Program-made: the position numbers and the translations under genes | Shown: positions 15,627-22,417 of the stretch, one piece after another | How positions within the stretch are numbered: the stretch's first letter is position 1 | Layout: each line of letters opens with the position of its first letter | Assembly (NCBI GenBank): GCA_026413945.1 | Contig: JAOAJX010000002.1 | Coordinates: 85,536-118,781 of the forward strand | Source of the DNA: Candidatus Iainarchaeum sp. | GTDB lineage: Archaea; Iainarchaeota; Iainarchaeia; Iainarchaeales; DTGL01 | Reading direction: 5' to 3' | Length of the DNA stretch: 33,246 nt | The notes under the pieces: generated by a model | What the model saw: the letters and a program-made list of their open reading frames with translations, nothing else | Told to the model about the DNA's origin: nothing | The model's database searches: none

Positions 15627-15770
15627 ATGGGTTGTGAGGCTGATTCTAAGTTTGTTGGAAAGCCATATTTTGGGAAAAATTATGCTGAAATGGGCTTTAA
15701 ATGCTTCTTTGCTTTTAACACCCAAAAAGGAGTTAAAAGGGTTGCATTTAAACCCTTTTCAATAGTGTAA
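15627..15770 (+). CDS. Possible 47-residue protein upstream of the zinc microprotein
   Basis: An ATG at 15627 opens 47 codons ending in TAA at 15768-15770, 12 nt before the next ATG. Upstream are a TATA-like TTTTTTAAATAG (15580-15591) and a purine-rich leader (AAAAGGAAG). The product has two cysteines and many aromatic residues (PYFGKNY, CFFAFN). The 3' part overlaps an inverted repeat and a TATA-like element, so this may be non-coding upstream sequence instead. No family recognised. Confidence 0.3.
   Translation: MGCEADSKFVGKPYFGKNYAEMGFKCFFAFNTQKGVKRVAFKPFSIV
15735..15759. repeat. Inverted repeat covering a TATA-like element
   Basis: Perfect 9-bp arms AAAAGGGTT and AACCCTTTT are separated by GCATTTA. 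The spacer and right arm include a TATA-like ATTTAAA about 25-30 nt before the probable transcription start of the zinc microprotein at 15783. Its position makes it a candidate operator; as RNA it would form a hairpin inside the preceding small frame. Confidence 0.5.
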
Positions 15771-15782
15771 AGGAGTGAGAAA

Positions 15783-15947
15783 ATGCAAGACAAATTTGGC
15801 AGAACTCTCTACAAGGCAATCTGCAGCGAATGCGGAAAAGAGACCGATGTGCCATTTCAGCCGGACGGCACAAGGCCGGTCTATTGTAGAGACTGCTTTA
15901 TGAAAAGAAAAGGCGGCAACAGAAGGTTTGATAGGAGAAGGGAGTAG
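15783..15947 (+). CDS. 54-residue zinc-ribbon microprotein
   Basis: ATG at 15783 with AAAGGAGTGA ribosome-binding sequence; stop TAG at 15945-15947. The product has two CxxC pairs, C14/C17 and C35/C38, in the pattern CSECGKETDVPF then RPVYCRDC, followed by a basic tail (KRKGG and RRFDRRR). This is the small zinc-ribbon type with a VPFxPDGxRPVYC core that I know from archaea and candidate bacterial phyla, usually annotated as zinc-binding or DNA-binding. A role in nucleic acid binding is plausible from the basic tail but not demonstrated. T-rich terminator-like runs follow the stop, so it is probably monocistronic. Confidence 0.82.
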   Translation: MQDKFGRTLYKAICSECGKETDVPFQPDGTRPVYCRDCFMKRKGGNRRFDRRRE

Positions 15948-15982
15948 AGCTTTTTTTGGCTTAAAATCCTCAAAATCCTATC

Positions 15983-16003
15983 CTTTTTTTATTTTTTATT
16001 TTT
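15983..16003 (+). terminator. Poly-T terminator after the zinc microprotein
   Basis: A run of about 21 bases that is almost only T (ccttttttta then ttttttattttt) in the gap before the glutaredoxin gene. Archaeal RNA polymerase terminates at such U-tracts without needing a stable hairpin. Confidence 0.5.
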
Positions 16004-16037
16004 CAAATTATTATAGCTATTTTGTGGAGGTGGGCTT

Positions 16038-16286
16038 ATGCCTAAAAATAGCAAAAACAAGGTAGTAGTCTATTCTACGCCTACTTGCCCTTATTGCATC
16101 ATAGCAAAGAAATTCCTAAAAGAAAATGGCGTAGATTACGTTGAATACAACGTTGCTGCAGACAAGGAAAAAGCAATGGAAATGTATGAGAAAAGCGGCC
16201 AGCTTGGAGTTCCTGTTATTGATATAAATGGCAAAATAATTGTTGGTTTTGACAAAGGAGCAATACTCAAGGCACTTTCAGCATAG
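16038..16286 (+). CDS. grx: Glutaredoxin
   Basis: 82-residue thiol-disulfide oxidoreductase of the thioredoxin fold. It has the dithiol active site CPYC (Cys17 and Cys20) after strand 1 (VVVYSTPT), the cis-Pro motif GVPV, and a terminal helix after GFDKGAI. The size matches the short glutaredoxin/NrdH type found in archaea, which may be reduced by a thioredoxin reductase rather than glutathione. The start has GGTG at 16029-16032 with a 5-nt spacer. Its TAG stop overlaps the GGTG of the next gene, so it is translationally coupled to the cDPGS-family gene; perhaps it protects or regulates that Cys-rich protein (inference). Confidence 0.92.
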   Translation: MPKNSKNKVVVYSTPTCPYCIIAKKFLKENGVDYVEYNVAADKEKAMEMYEKSGQLGVPVIDINGKIIVGFDKGAILKALSA

Positions 16287-16294
16287 GTGTCCTT

Positions 16295-17626
16295 ATGGCA
16301 AAGTCAAAGAAAATTATAATTATGGGCGCGGCTGGACGCGACTTCCACAATTTCAATATTTTTTTCAAAAATAATCCAGAATATAGGGTTTTAGCATTCA
16401 CGGCTACGCAAATACCTTACATTGAAGGTAGAAAATACCCTCCAGAGCTTGCTGGAAAGCTTTACCCTAAAGGAATACCAATATTTGGAGAAGAGGACTT
16501 GCCTAAGCTTATCAGTGAGTACAATGTTGATGCAGTAGTGTTCTCTTACTCAGACGTTTCGCACAATTATGTAATGCAAAGGGCAGCACTTGTTAATGCC
16601 TGCGGAGCATCTTTTTGGCTTCTCGGTGCAAAACAAACCATGTTGAGAGCCAAAAAGCCTGTAATAGCAGTGTGTGCCGTGCGTACTGGTTGTGGAAAAA
16701 GCCAGACAACTAGGTATGTGTGTGAAATACTCAAAAAAATGGGCAAGAAGGTTGCAGTTGTAAGGCATCCAATGCCATATGGAGATCTAAAAAAGCAGGT
16801 TGTTCAAAAGTTTGAAACCTACTATGATCTCAATAAGCACAAATGCACGATAGAAGAGCGCGAAGAATATGAACCACACATAGAATCAGGCAACATTGTT
16901 TTTGCAGGTGTTGATTACGGCAAGATACTTAAAGAGGCTGAGAATTGCGCAGATGTTATCTTGTGGGATGGTGGCAATAACGATCATAGCTTCTATTTTG
17001 CCGATCTTTATATAACGGTTGCAGACCCTCACAGAGTTGGACATGAGCTATCGTATTATGCGGGCACAACAAATGTTATGCTTGCTGATGTTTTCGTTAT
17101 AAATAAAGAGGATACAGCAAGCAAAGAAAATATAGATAATGTTGAAAAAAATCTTAGATGTGCTAATCCTAAAGCAAAAATAATACACTGCGAATCACCT
17201 GTAAATGTCAAAAATCCAGATCTAATAAAGGGCAAAAGGGTTCTTGTAATAGAAGATGGCCCAACGCTCACCCACGGTGAAATGAAGTATGGCGCAGGAA
17301 TTGTTGCTGCAAAAAGATTTGGAGCAAAAGAGATTGTAGATCCAAGAAGGTATGCCGTGGGTGAGATCAAAAAAACATTTGAAAAATATCCTTTAATAGG
17401 AGCTTTGCTTCCGGCAATGGGATATTCTGAAAAGCAGATTAAAGACTTGGAAAAGACAATAAATAGCTGTGATTGCGACTCAGTTGTTGTGGCAACACCA
17501 ATAGATCTTGGCAGGTTACTTAGAATAAACAAACCGTATACAAGAGTTACATATGAGCTAAGAGAAAAATCAGGCCAAAAATTAAGTGAATTAGTTGCAA
17601 ACGCAATTGGAAGGTGTAATAAGTGA
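16295..17626 (+). CDS. cpgS: Cyclic 2,3-diphosphoglycerate synthase family P-loop protein
   Basis: 443 residues. The N-terminal Rossmann part begins with IIIMGAAGRDFHNFN, diagnostic for this family (COG2403). Walker A is VRTGCGKSQTT at about 129-139, followed by VVRHPMPYGDL, an ILWDGGNND segment near 226, and a C-terminal GALLPAMGYS region. The founding enzyme in Methanothermus makes cyclic 2,3-diphosphoglycerate, a thermoprotectant, from 2,3-diphosphoglycerate and ATP. Many homologues outside methanogens are called only GTPases, so the reaction here is uncertain. It lies between glutaredoxin (coupled by GGTG over the stop) and a GT2 glycosyltransferase whose GTG start overlaps its TGA by 4 nt. 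Twelve cysteines make it unusually Cys-rich. Confidence 0.85.
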   Translation: MAKSKKIIIMGAAGRDFHNFNIFFKNNPEYRVLAFTATQIPYIEGRKYPPELAGKLYPKGIPIFGEEDLPKLISEYNVDAVVFSYSDVSHNYVMQRAALVNACGASFWLLGAKQTMLRAKKPVIAVCAVRTGCGKSQTTRYVCEILKKMGKKVAVVRHPMPYGDLKKQVVQKFETYYDLNKHKCTIEEREEYEPHIESGNIVFAGVDYGKILKEAENCADVILWDGGNNDHSFYFADLYITVADPHRVGHELSYYAGTTNVMLADVFVINKEDTASKENIDNVEKNLRCANPKAKIIHCESPVNVKNPDLIKGKRVLVIEDGPTLTHGEMKYGAGIVAAKRFGAKEIVDPRRYAVGEIKKTFEKYPLIGALLPAMGYSEKQIKDLEKTINSCDCDSVVVATPIDLGRLLRINKPYTRVTYELREKSGQKLSELVANAIGRCNK

Positions 17627-18318
17627 TATCTGTTATTGTTCCAACGCTTAATGAGGAAAAATTCATTGAAAAGACATTGCTTGCACTCAAAGACCAAACA
17701 ATGCCAAAGAATGAGTATGAGATAATAGTAAGCGATAGCTCAAGCAGTGACTCTACAGTGGAAATAGCAAAGTCACTTGCAGACAAGGTTGTTGTTTGTG
17801 AGCGCATAAGCGCTGGTTACGGGCGCAATTTTGGCGCAAAGCACGCAAAAGGCAGTAAGCTTGCATTTGTGGATGCAGATACAATTGTGTCACCGAGTTA
17901 TATTGAAGGCGTAAAAGAAGCGCTTGATAAGGGCATAGCTGCCACGGGACCTATGAGAGCTCTTGAAAAAGACAGCTTAAAGATAAGGGCTTTTTACAGA
18001 TGGTGGAGCTTACAATCAAGAATATCCATTCTTACAAAAAAGCCGATATTTCCTGGCTTCAATTTTGCTGTCACAAAAAAGGCATTTGAAGATGCTGGCG
18101 GTTTCAGACCTGACCCGATAACAAACGAGGATATAGACCTTTCATTCAAGCTTGCAAAAAAAGGGCGACTTGTTTTCAGCAAAAAAATGCTTGTTTATAC
18201 ATCTACAAGGCGGCTAAAGGAGATAAGCATCCCACAATATGTAATGAATGCTGTTGATTTTGCACTTTTTAATAGATCTAGGCATTGGAAAGAGCACAGA
18301 AAAGATTATGAAAAATAG
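17623..18318 (+). CDS. Family 2 glycosyltransferase, copy 1
   Basis: 231 residues, GT-A fold. VIVPTLNEE at 4-12 opens the nucleotide-sugar domain; SDSSSSDST follows, and the metal-binding DAD motif is at 84-86 (FVDADT). The acceptor half has PGFNFAVTKKAF and the general-base region TNEDIDL. It transfers a sugar from a nucleotide donor, probably to a lipid carrier or surface glycan. The GTG start overlaps the upstream TGA (gtga), so translation is coupled. Codons for the first 113 residues are almost entirely a perfect 329-bp repeat of the next gene, whereas the acceptor half is only moderately similar. No membrane helix is evident. Confidence 0.92.
   Translation: MISVIVPTLNEEKFIEKTLLALKDQTMPKNEYEIIVSDSSSSDSTVEIAKSLADKVVVCERISAGYGRNFGAKHAKGSKLAFVDADTIVSPSYIEGVKEALDKGIAATGPMRALEKDSLKIRAFYRWWSLQSRISILTKKPIFPGFNFAVTKKAFEDAGGFRPDPITNEDIDLSFKLAKKGRLVFSKKMLVYTSTRRLKEISIPQYVMNAVDFALFNRSRHWKEHRKDYEK
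17632..17960 (+). repeat. 329-bp perfect direct repeat, copy 1
   Basis: Bases 17632-17960 are identical, base by base on reading, to 18353-18681 (offset 721). The identity ends abruptly after the codons for Pro-Met-Arg, where the two glycosyltransferases diverge. Confidence 0.95.
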
Positions 18319-18334
18319 GAATCAAAATGGTTTT

Positions 18335-19039
18335 ATGCGCGAAAAAATTTCCGTTATTGTTCCAACGCTTAATGAGGAAAAATTCATTGAAAAGACATTG
18401 CTTGCACTCAAAGACCAAACAATGCCAAAGAATGAGTATGAGATAATAGTAAGCGATAGCTCAAGCAGTGACTCTACAGTGGAAATAGCAAAGTCACTTG
18501 CAGACAAGGTTGTTGTTTGTGAGCGCATAAGCGCTGGTTACGGGCGCAATTTTGGCGCAAAGCACGCAAAAGGCAGTAAGCTTGCATTTGTGGATGCAGA
18601 TACAATTGTGTCACCGAGTTATATTGAAGGCGTAAAAGAAGCGCTTGATAAGGGCATAGCTGCCACGGGACCTATGAGAGCATACAAAACAGATAAATTA
18701 AAGCACAGGATTTTTTATAGGGCTTGGAGTGGCCTCACAAGATTTACAGTAATGATTCAATATCCTTTAGTGCCTGGGTTCAGCATGGCTGTAAAAAAAA
18801 GCGTTTTTGATGATGTAGATGGCTTCAGAAAAGACAAGGTTACAACAGAAGACTATGAGTTTTGCATGCGAATAAAAAAGCACGGCAGTTTTGTTTTTAG
18901 CAATAAAATGCTAGTGCATACATCAGCTAGAAGGTTCGAAGAAATTGGGTACCTGCCTTATATAGCGAATGGTATTAACTTCCTTCTATTCAAAAAAAGC
19001 TGGACATGGGAAAAGCACCGCAAAGATTACAGCAAGTGA
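18335..19039 (+). CDS. Family 2 glycosyltransferase, copy 2
   Basis: 234 residues from the ATG at 18335, 16 nt after the stop of copy 1; earlier in-frame ATGs (18308) would overlap that gene. The donor half, including VIVPTLNEE and the DAD motif, is identical to copy 1. The acceptor half differs: AYKTDKLKHRIFYRAW, PGFSMAVKKSVF, TTEDYEF and a HTSARRFEEI tail, roughly 40-50 percent identical to copy 1. Both end in a KHRKDY motif. The same sugar donor but different acceptor specificity is the natural reading (inference). Last gene of the operon that starts with glutaredoxin; converges with the orphan at 19044. Confidence 0.92.
   Translation: MREKISVIVPTLNEEKFIEKTLLALKDQTMPKNEYEIIVSDSSSSDSTVEIAKSLADKVVVCERISAGYGRNFGAKHAKGSKLAFVDADTIVSPSYIEGVKEALDKGIAATGPMRAYKTDKLKHRIFYRAWSGLTRFTVMIQYPLVPGFSMAVKKSVFDDVDGFRKDKVTTEDYEFCMRIKKHGSFVFSNKMLVHTSARRFEEIGYLPYIANGINFLLFKKSWTWEKHRKDYSK
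18353..18681 (+). repeat. 329-bp perfect direct repeat, copy 2
   Basis: Second copy of 17632-17960 with no mismatch seen. It covers the donor-binding half of the second glycosyltransferase. Confidence 0.95.
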
Positions 19040-19043
19040 TTTA

Positions 19044-19325
19044 TCAGCGCTTAAGTTTTGGAATTTGTGTATTTATAAAGCCAATAACATCCATATCAGT
19101 TATCCTTGAAGCGCCAGGGCGATTTTCAAGTATTTTCAAGGCAAGTTCTATGTCTCCTCTTGAATAACCATCCCTAACAAGATTATCAATAAAATGTTGT
19201 CTGATTAGTTCACTGCCACCATATCTATACTGCTTGCCACCTTGCCTTATCTTAAGTTCCAGCCTTCTAAGTCTGTTAGTACTTTTAGGTGGCTTTGGCC
19301 TATTAATGTGTGGTTTTGGACCCAT
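19044..19325 (-). CDS. Small basic orphan protein
   Basis: 93 residues. The N-terminal 30 are Pro/Lys/Arg-rich (HINRPKPPKS, NRLRRLELKIR) and probably disordered or nucleic-acid binding. The rest is helical, with GYSRGDIELALKILENRPG and TDMDVIGFINTQI, a pattern like a small helix-turn-helix or UBA-like bundle. A similar Gly-Tyr-Ser-x-Ser/Gly-Asp motif occurs in the orphan at 26038. No family recognised. Divergent from uppP with a 50-nt AT-rich gap; its 3' end faces the second glycosyltransferase with 4 nt between stops. Confidence 0.6.
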   Translation of the reverse strand: MGPKPHINRPKPPKSTNRLRRLELKIRQGGKQYRYGGSELIRQHFIDNLVRDGYSRGDIELALKILENRPGASRITDMDVIGFINTQIPKLKR

Positions 19326-19375
19326 AAAATCGAAATATTTTATGTGCTTTCCTCTTAATTAATCTTTCGGATATA

Positions 19376-20164
19376 GTGGATTATATGGATTTTCTTCAAG
19401 CATTAGTTTTAGGTCTTTTGCAGGGCATTTTTGAATGGCTTCCAGTAAGCTCGCAAGGCCAAATAATGGCTATTTCCATGGCTTTTTTTGGCATTAGTGC
19501 AGAAAATGCAACAAGGTATGCGATAATGCTGCATATCGGAACTCTTTTGTCAGCGATTGTATATTTCAGAAAAGAGCTTACAAAGGCTTGTACCTTAAGA
19601 GATACAAATACAATTAACTTTTTGGTAATTGCAGTTTTTGCTACAGCCATAACGGGAATTCCTTGCTACTTGATATTAAAGAGTATTACGAAAATAGAAA
19701 GCAATTACTTGGTTGCAATTATCGGCACTGCTCTTGTAGCAATGGGTGCTTTGCTTATATTTATAGGCTATATTAAAAAGGCTTCCAACAGAAAAAATCC
19801 GACTAGCAAAGATGCAATTCTCACTGGCCTAGCACAAGGCCTTAGTGTGCTTCCTGGCATAAGTAGGAGCGGAATAACTGTTGCTGCCCTCCTTATACAA
19901 AAATTTGAGGCAAAGCAGGCGCTAAAACTTTCCTTTTTGCTTTCAATACCAAGCATAGCTATTGCTGAGATAATGTTCTATGCGGTTGAGCCATTTGCAT
20001 TTGATTTAAATGCGCTTGCTGGAATGGTTGCAGCATTTTTATCAGGCCTTTTATTGATCCATCTAATGATCAAAGTCGCTGAAAAAATAAACTTTGCTTC
20101 ATTTTGCCTTTTTTTTGGAATTGCATATATATCAATTTCCCTATTTGATCTTTTGATATTATAG
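19376..20164 (+). CDS. uppP: UppP/BacA-family polyprenyl-diphosphate phosphatase
   Basis: 262-residue membrane protein with about eight hydrophobic segments. Removes a phosphate from a polyprenyl diphosphate so that the lipid carrier can be reused in glycan synthesis. Motif 1 reads QGIFEWLPVSSQGQ at 16-29 and motif 2 is LPGISRSGIT with the catalytic Arg. Relative to E. coli UppP, the (E/Q)xxxE motif is kept as Gln16/Glu20 and Ser26 is kept, but His30 is Gln29. I believe this Gln is seen in archaeal members. The start is GTG 19376, with ATG 19385 as an alternative. With the DUF368 gene and the glycosyltransferases it fits a carrier cycle. Confidence 0.92.
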   Translation: MDYMDFLQALVLGLLQGIFEWLPVSSQGQIMAISMAFFGISAENATRYAIMLHIGTLLSAIVYFRKELTKACTLRDTNTINFLVIAVFATAITGIPCYLILKSITKIESNYLVAIIGTALVAMGALLIFIGYIKKASNRKNPTSKDAILTGLAQGLSVLPGISRSGITVAALLIQKFEAKQALKLSFLLSIPSIAIAEIMFYAVEPFAFDLNALAGMVAAFLSGLLLIHLMIKVAEKINFASFCLFFGIAYISISLFDLLIL

Positions 20165-20186
20165 TATTATGTAAAGTTGCCTTTTA

Positions 20187-20840
20187 CTATGTTTTTTGTC
20201 GATATTGCGCCAAAAGAACCTTTTTGCATTTTGCAAGGGCATTCTCAACCATCTTCTGCACAGGCATTTTTTTCTCTTCTTCAAGAACTTTCTCCAAAGA
20301 AGCTTTAGTTACTGGATGCTTCGGGCCTAAAGCATCACAATACTCTGGCCCTTTGCTTGCTTCAAATGTTTTGATTTTGTGTGCAATGCGCACAATCTCA
20401 TCCTTTTCCATACAGAGCAAAGGCCTTACTAAAGGAATCATAACCGCTAGTGAAATGACAGACATGTTTTGCAGTGTTTGGCTCGAAACCTGCCCTATAG
20501 ACTCTCCGGTAACAACAAAACTGCAATTTTCCTTCTTTGCAATCTCTTCAGCAACTCTTAGCATAAATCTTCTCATCAGCACGAAGTAATATGCGTGCTT
20601 GCACTTGCTTGCTATCTCAATAAGCTCATCGCTTATATCAACAATAAATAGCTTTTTTATTCTGAGAATTCTGCATAGCTTGATGCTTTTGTTTATGCTC
20701 TCCTTGCCTGTAATTTTCTCGCTTGCGAAATGCAAAGCCACAACTTCAGCGCTTTTCATTGCAATATGGCCGGCAACTGGACTGTCGATGCCACCACTCA
20801 GAAGCAGTAATGCTTTTGGCTTTGCTTTGGCTTTTTGCAT
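20187..20840 (-). CDS. thiI: Stand-alone ThiI-type PP-loop (AANH) domain
   Basis: 217 residues. ThiI adenylates uridine-8 of tRNA and transfers sulfur to make 4-thiouridine. The PP-loop LLSGGIDSP at 13-21 opens the protein, and TGESIGQVSSQTLQN plus RPLLCMEKDEIVRIA are typical ThiI motifs; YCDALGPKHPVT corresponds to the C-terminal Cys/PKHP segment. The N-terminal ferredoxin-like and THUMP domains of full ThiI (together about 170 residues) are missing, and no THUMP gene is adjacent. The upstream region encodes AlaX on the other strand, so this is not a misplaced start. It may work with a separate THUMP protein or act on another substrate. Leaderless start likely. Confidence 0.85.
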   Translation of the reverse strand: MQKAKAKPKALLLLSGGIDSPVAGHIAMKSAEVVALHFASEKITGKESINKSIKLCRILRIKKLFIVDISDELIEIASKCKHAYYFVLMRRFMLRVAEEIAKKENCSFVVTGESIGQVSSQTLQNMSVISLAVMIPLVRPLLCMEKDEIVRIAHKIKTFEASKGPEYCDALGPKHPVTKASLEKVLEEEKKMPVQKMVENALAKCKKVLLAQYRQKT

Positions 20841-20892
20841 AAAGAATTGGCTTCTCCAAAACTTTTAAATCATATTCCACAACAATAGCAAT

Positions 20893-21597
20893 ATGACAGA
20901 GCTTCTTTATCTCAAGGATTGCTACTTGAAGGAATTTGAAGCTTTTGTGACAGATGTTTGGGGAAGCCGTGTCGAGCTTGATAAAACTGCTTTTTACGTT
21001 CATGGCGGTGGGCAGCCTTCCGACACTGGCACACTTTTTTCCGGAGAGTTAAGTTTCAAAGTTTTGGAAGTAAAGCGCGATCAGGGAAAAATATGGCATA
21101 TTTTGGATTCTGGGGGTTTAAAAAAAGGCGATAAGGTAAAGGGAAAGATTGATTGGGCTAGACGCTACAAGCTTATGCGAATGCACACTGCTGCCCATAT
21201 ATTAACAAAGGCAGTGCAGTCATTTTATCCGCAAGCTCTTGTAACAGGCGGGCAACTAGATCTGGAAGAATCAAGAGATGATTATTCCATAGGAGAAATA
21301 AATGAGGAATCAGTCAAGATGATTGAAGAAAAAGCAAACGAAATTGTGAGAGCAAACTTGCCTGTAGAGATAGGTGAGATGCCACGCCAAGAAGCATTAA
21401 AAATACCTTCAATATTCAAGCTAAGGGATGTGATGCCAAAGAACATTCCAATGATTAGATATGTAAAAATAGGCAATGACCACAATGCATGCGGCGGAAC
21501 CCATGTTTCAACTACTGGTGAAGTTGGAAGGATTGAAATAACAAGAGCCATTAACAAGGGAAAAGATAATAAAAGGCTATACTTTAGGGTTCAATGA
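20893..21597 (+). CDS. alaX: Alanyl-tRNA editing protein AlaX (AlaX-M type)
   Basis: Trans-editing hydrolase that clears Ser (or Gly) wrongly attached to tRNA-Ala. 234 residues, matching AlaX-M: an N-terminal beta-barrel like the AlaRS editing-associated domain (with VHGGGQPSDTGTL at 37-49) and the editing domain. Zinc ligands are visible as HTAAH (His98, His102) and CGGTH (Cys200, His204). The start ATG is preceded by a TATA-like CTTTTAAATCAT about 25 nt upstream, so the transcript is likely leaderless. The same TATA-like stretch, read backwards, suits the divergent ThiI-like gene, so both tRNA-quality genes may share a promoter. Confidence 0.95.
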   Translation: MTELLYLKDCYLKEFEAFVTDVWGSRVELDKTAFYVHGGGQPSDTGTLFSGELSFKVLEVKRDQGKIWHILDSGGLKKGDKVKGKIDWARRYKLMRMHTAAHILTKAVQSFYPQALVTGGQLDLEESRDDYSIGEINEESVKMIEEKANEIVRANLPVEIGEMPRQEALKIPSIFKLRDVMPKNIPMIRYVKIGNDHNACGGTHVSTTGEVGRIEITRAINKGKDNKRLYFRVQ

Positions 21598-21649
21598 GGT
21601 TTTCTTGGGCTAAAAAATATTGGGTTTGATTTAAAAAGATGGGAATTCT

Positions 21650-22405
21650 ATGGGAAGCGGAACAAGATTTTTAAAAAGACCGCCTGCTTCTGGCTCAATG
21701 GAAGCTGAGTTGAGGAGCAAGCTACCACCAAAGTTAAGAAACAGAGCATATCCACCAGAACTTATGTTGGAGATTCTTAAGTATAGGGCTGAGCCAATTT
21801 CTTCACATGTTATCTCACAAAAAATTGGTGGGCGCCTCACTGCAAAACAGGTTGAAAGAATATTGCGCCTTGGCGGTGGAAGGCCACCAGAGGTGCTTGA
21901 TGGGCTAAAACGGGGAATTGGTTCAAAAGAAAGAAGCAGAAAAACAAAGGTTGGACTTGCTCTAAGTTGGAGAGACGTTTTTTTTGGCCAGGCGCTAACA
22001 AGGTACGGAACTCAACCTTTGGATAAGTTGCTTAAGACAAGAAGACAACTTATGAGTAAATTAAACTCATTAAAAGCCAAGCTAAATAAAGAAATGCAAA
22101 TAGATAACTATGAAAAAACCACTGGCTTGCGCAGAAAAATAACAAAAATGCAAATAGAGCTTAAGGCCATCAACGAAGCCATAAGAAGGGAAGAAGCACT
22201 TAAAGAATGGGGCCTAAAGGCTGATCCTAAAGAAATTGAAGGTGAGATTAAGTACAGGCAAGAGCTTTTGCGCGGCCTTTACGAGCAAAAGGAAATAAAC
22301 AGAAGAATTGGAAAAAAAGCTAGCAACGCAATGGAAAAAGAAATTAGAAGGTTGAGCATTGAAATTGCAATTTTGATGGAAGTTGCTAAGAAAAGAGGCT
22401 TATAA
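21650..22405 (+). CDS. Basic coiled-coil orphan protein
   Basis: 251 residues. Residues 1-110 are basic and contain RPPASGS, LPPKLRNRAYPPELMLEIL and a possible helix-turn-helix (SSHVISQKIGGRLTAKQVERIL). Residues 118-250 are a nearly continuous helix with heptad-like Leu/Ile spacing and many Lys/Glu, so a long coiled coil. This suggests a DNA- or RNA-binding structural protein, but I recognise no family. The nitroreductase follows 12 nt downstream with GGTG between, so the two genes are probably co-transcribed, although their functions appear unrelated. Confidence 0.65.
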   Translation: MGSGTRFLKRPPASGSMEAELRSKLPPKLRNRAYPPELMLEILKYRAEPISSHVISQKIGGRLTAKQVERILRLGGGRPPEVLDGLKRGIGSKERSRKTKVGLALSWRDVFFGQALTRYGTQPLDKLLKTRRQLMSKLNSLKAKLNKEMQIDNYEKTTGLRRKITKMQIELKAINEAIRREEALKEWGLKADPKEIEGEIKYRQELLRGLYEQKEINRRIGKKASNAMEKEIRRLSIEIAILMEVAKKRGL

Positions 22406-22417
22406 GAGGTGATTATT

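Noticed and set aside
17056-17697. 213-codon minus-strand frame opposite the cDPGS-family gene
   Set aside because: It is fully antisense to a conserved gene and runs into the GT2 gene; no start signal or family match.
17632-18681. Mobile element or insertion sequence explaining the 329-bp repeat
   Set aside because: The repeat is coding sequence of a glycosyltransferase in frame in both copies, with no terminal inverted repeats or transposase.
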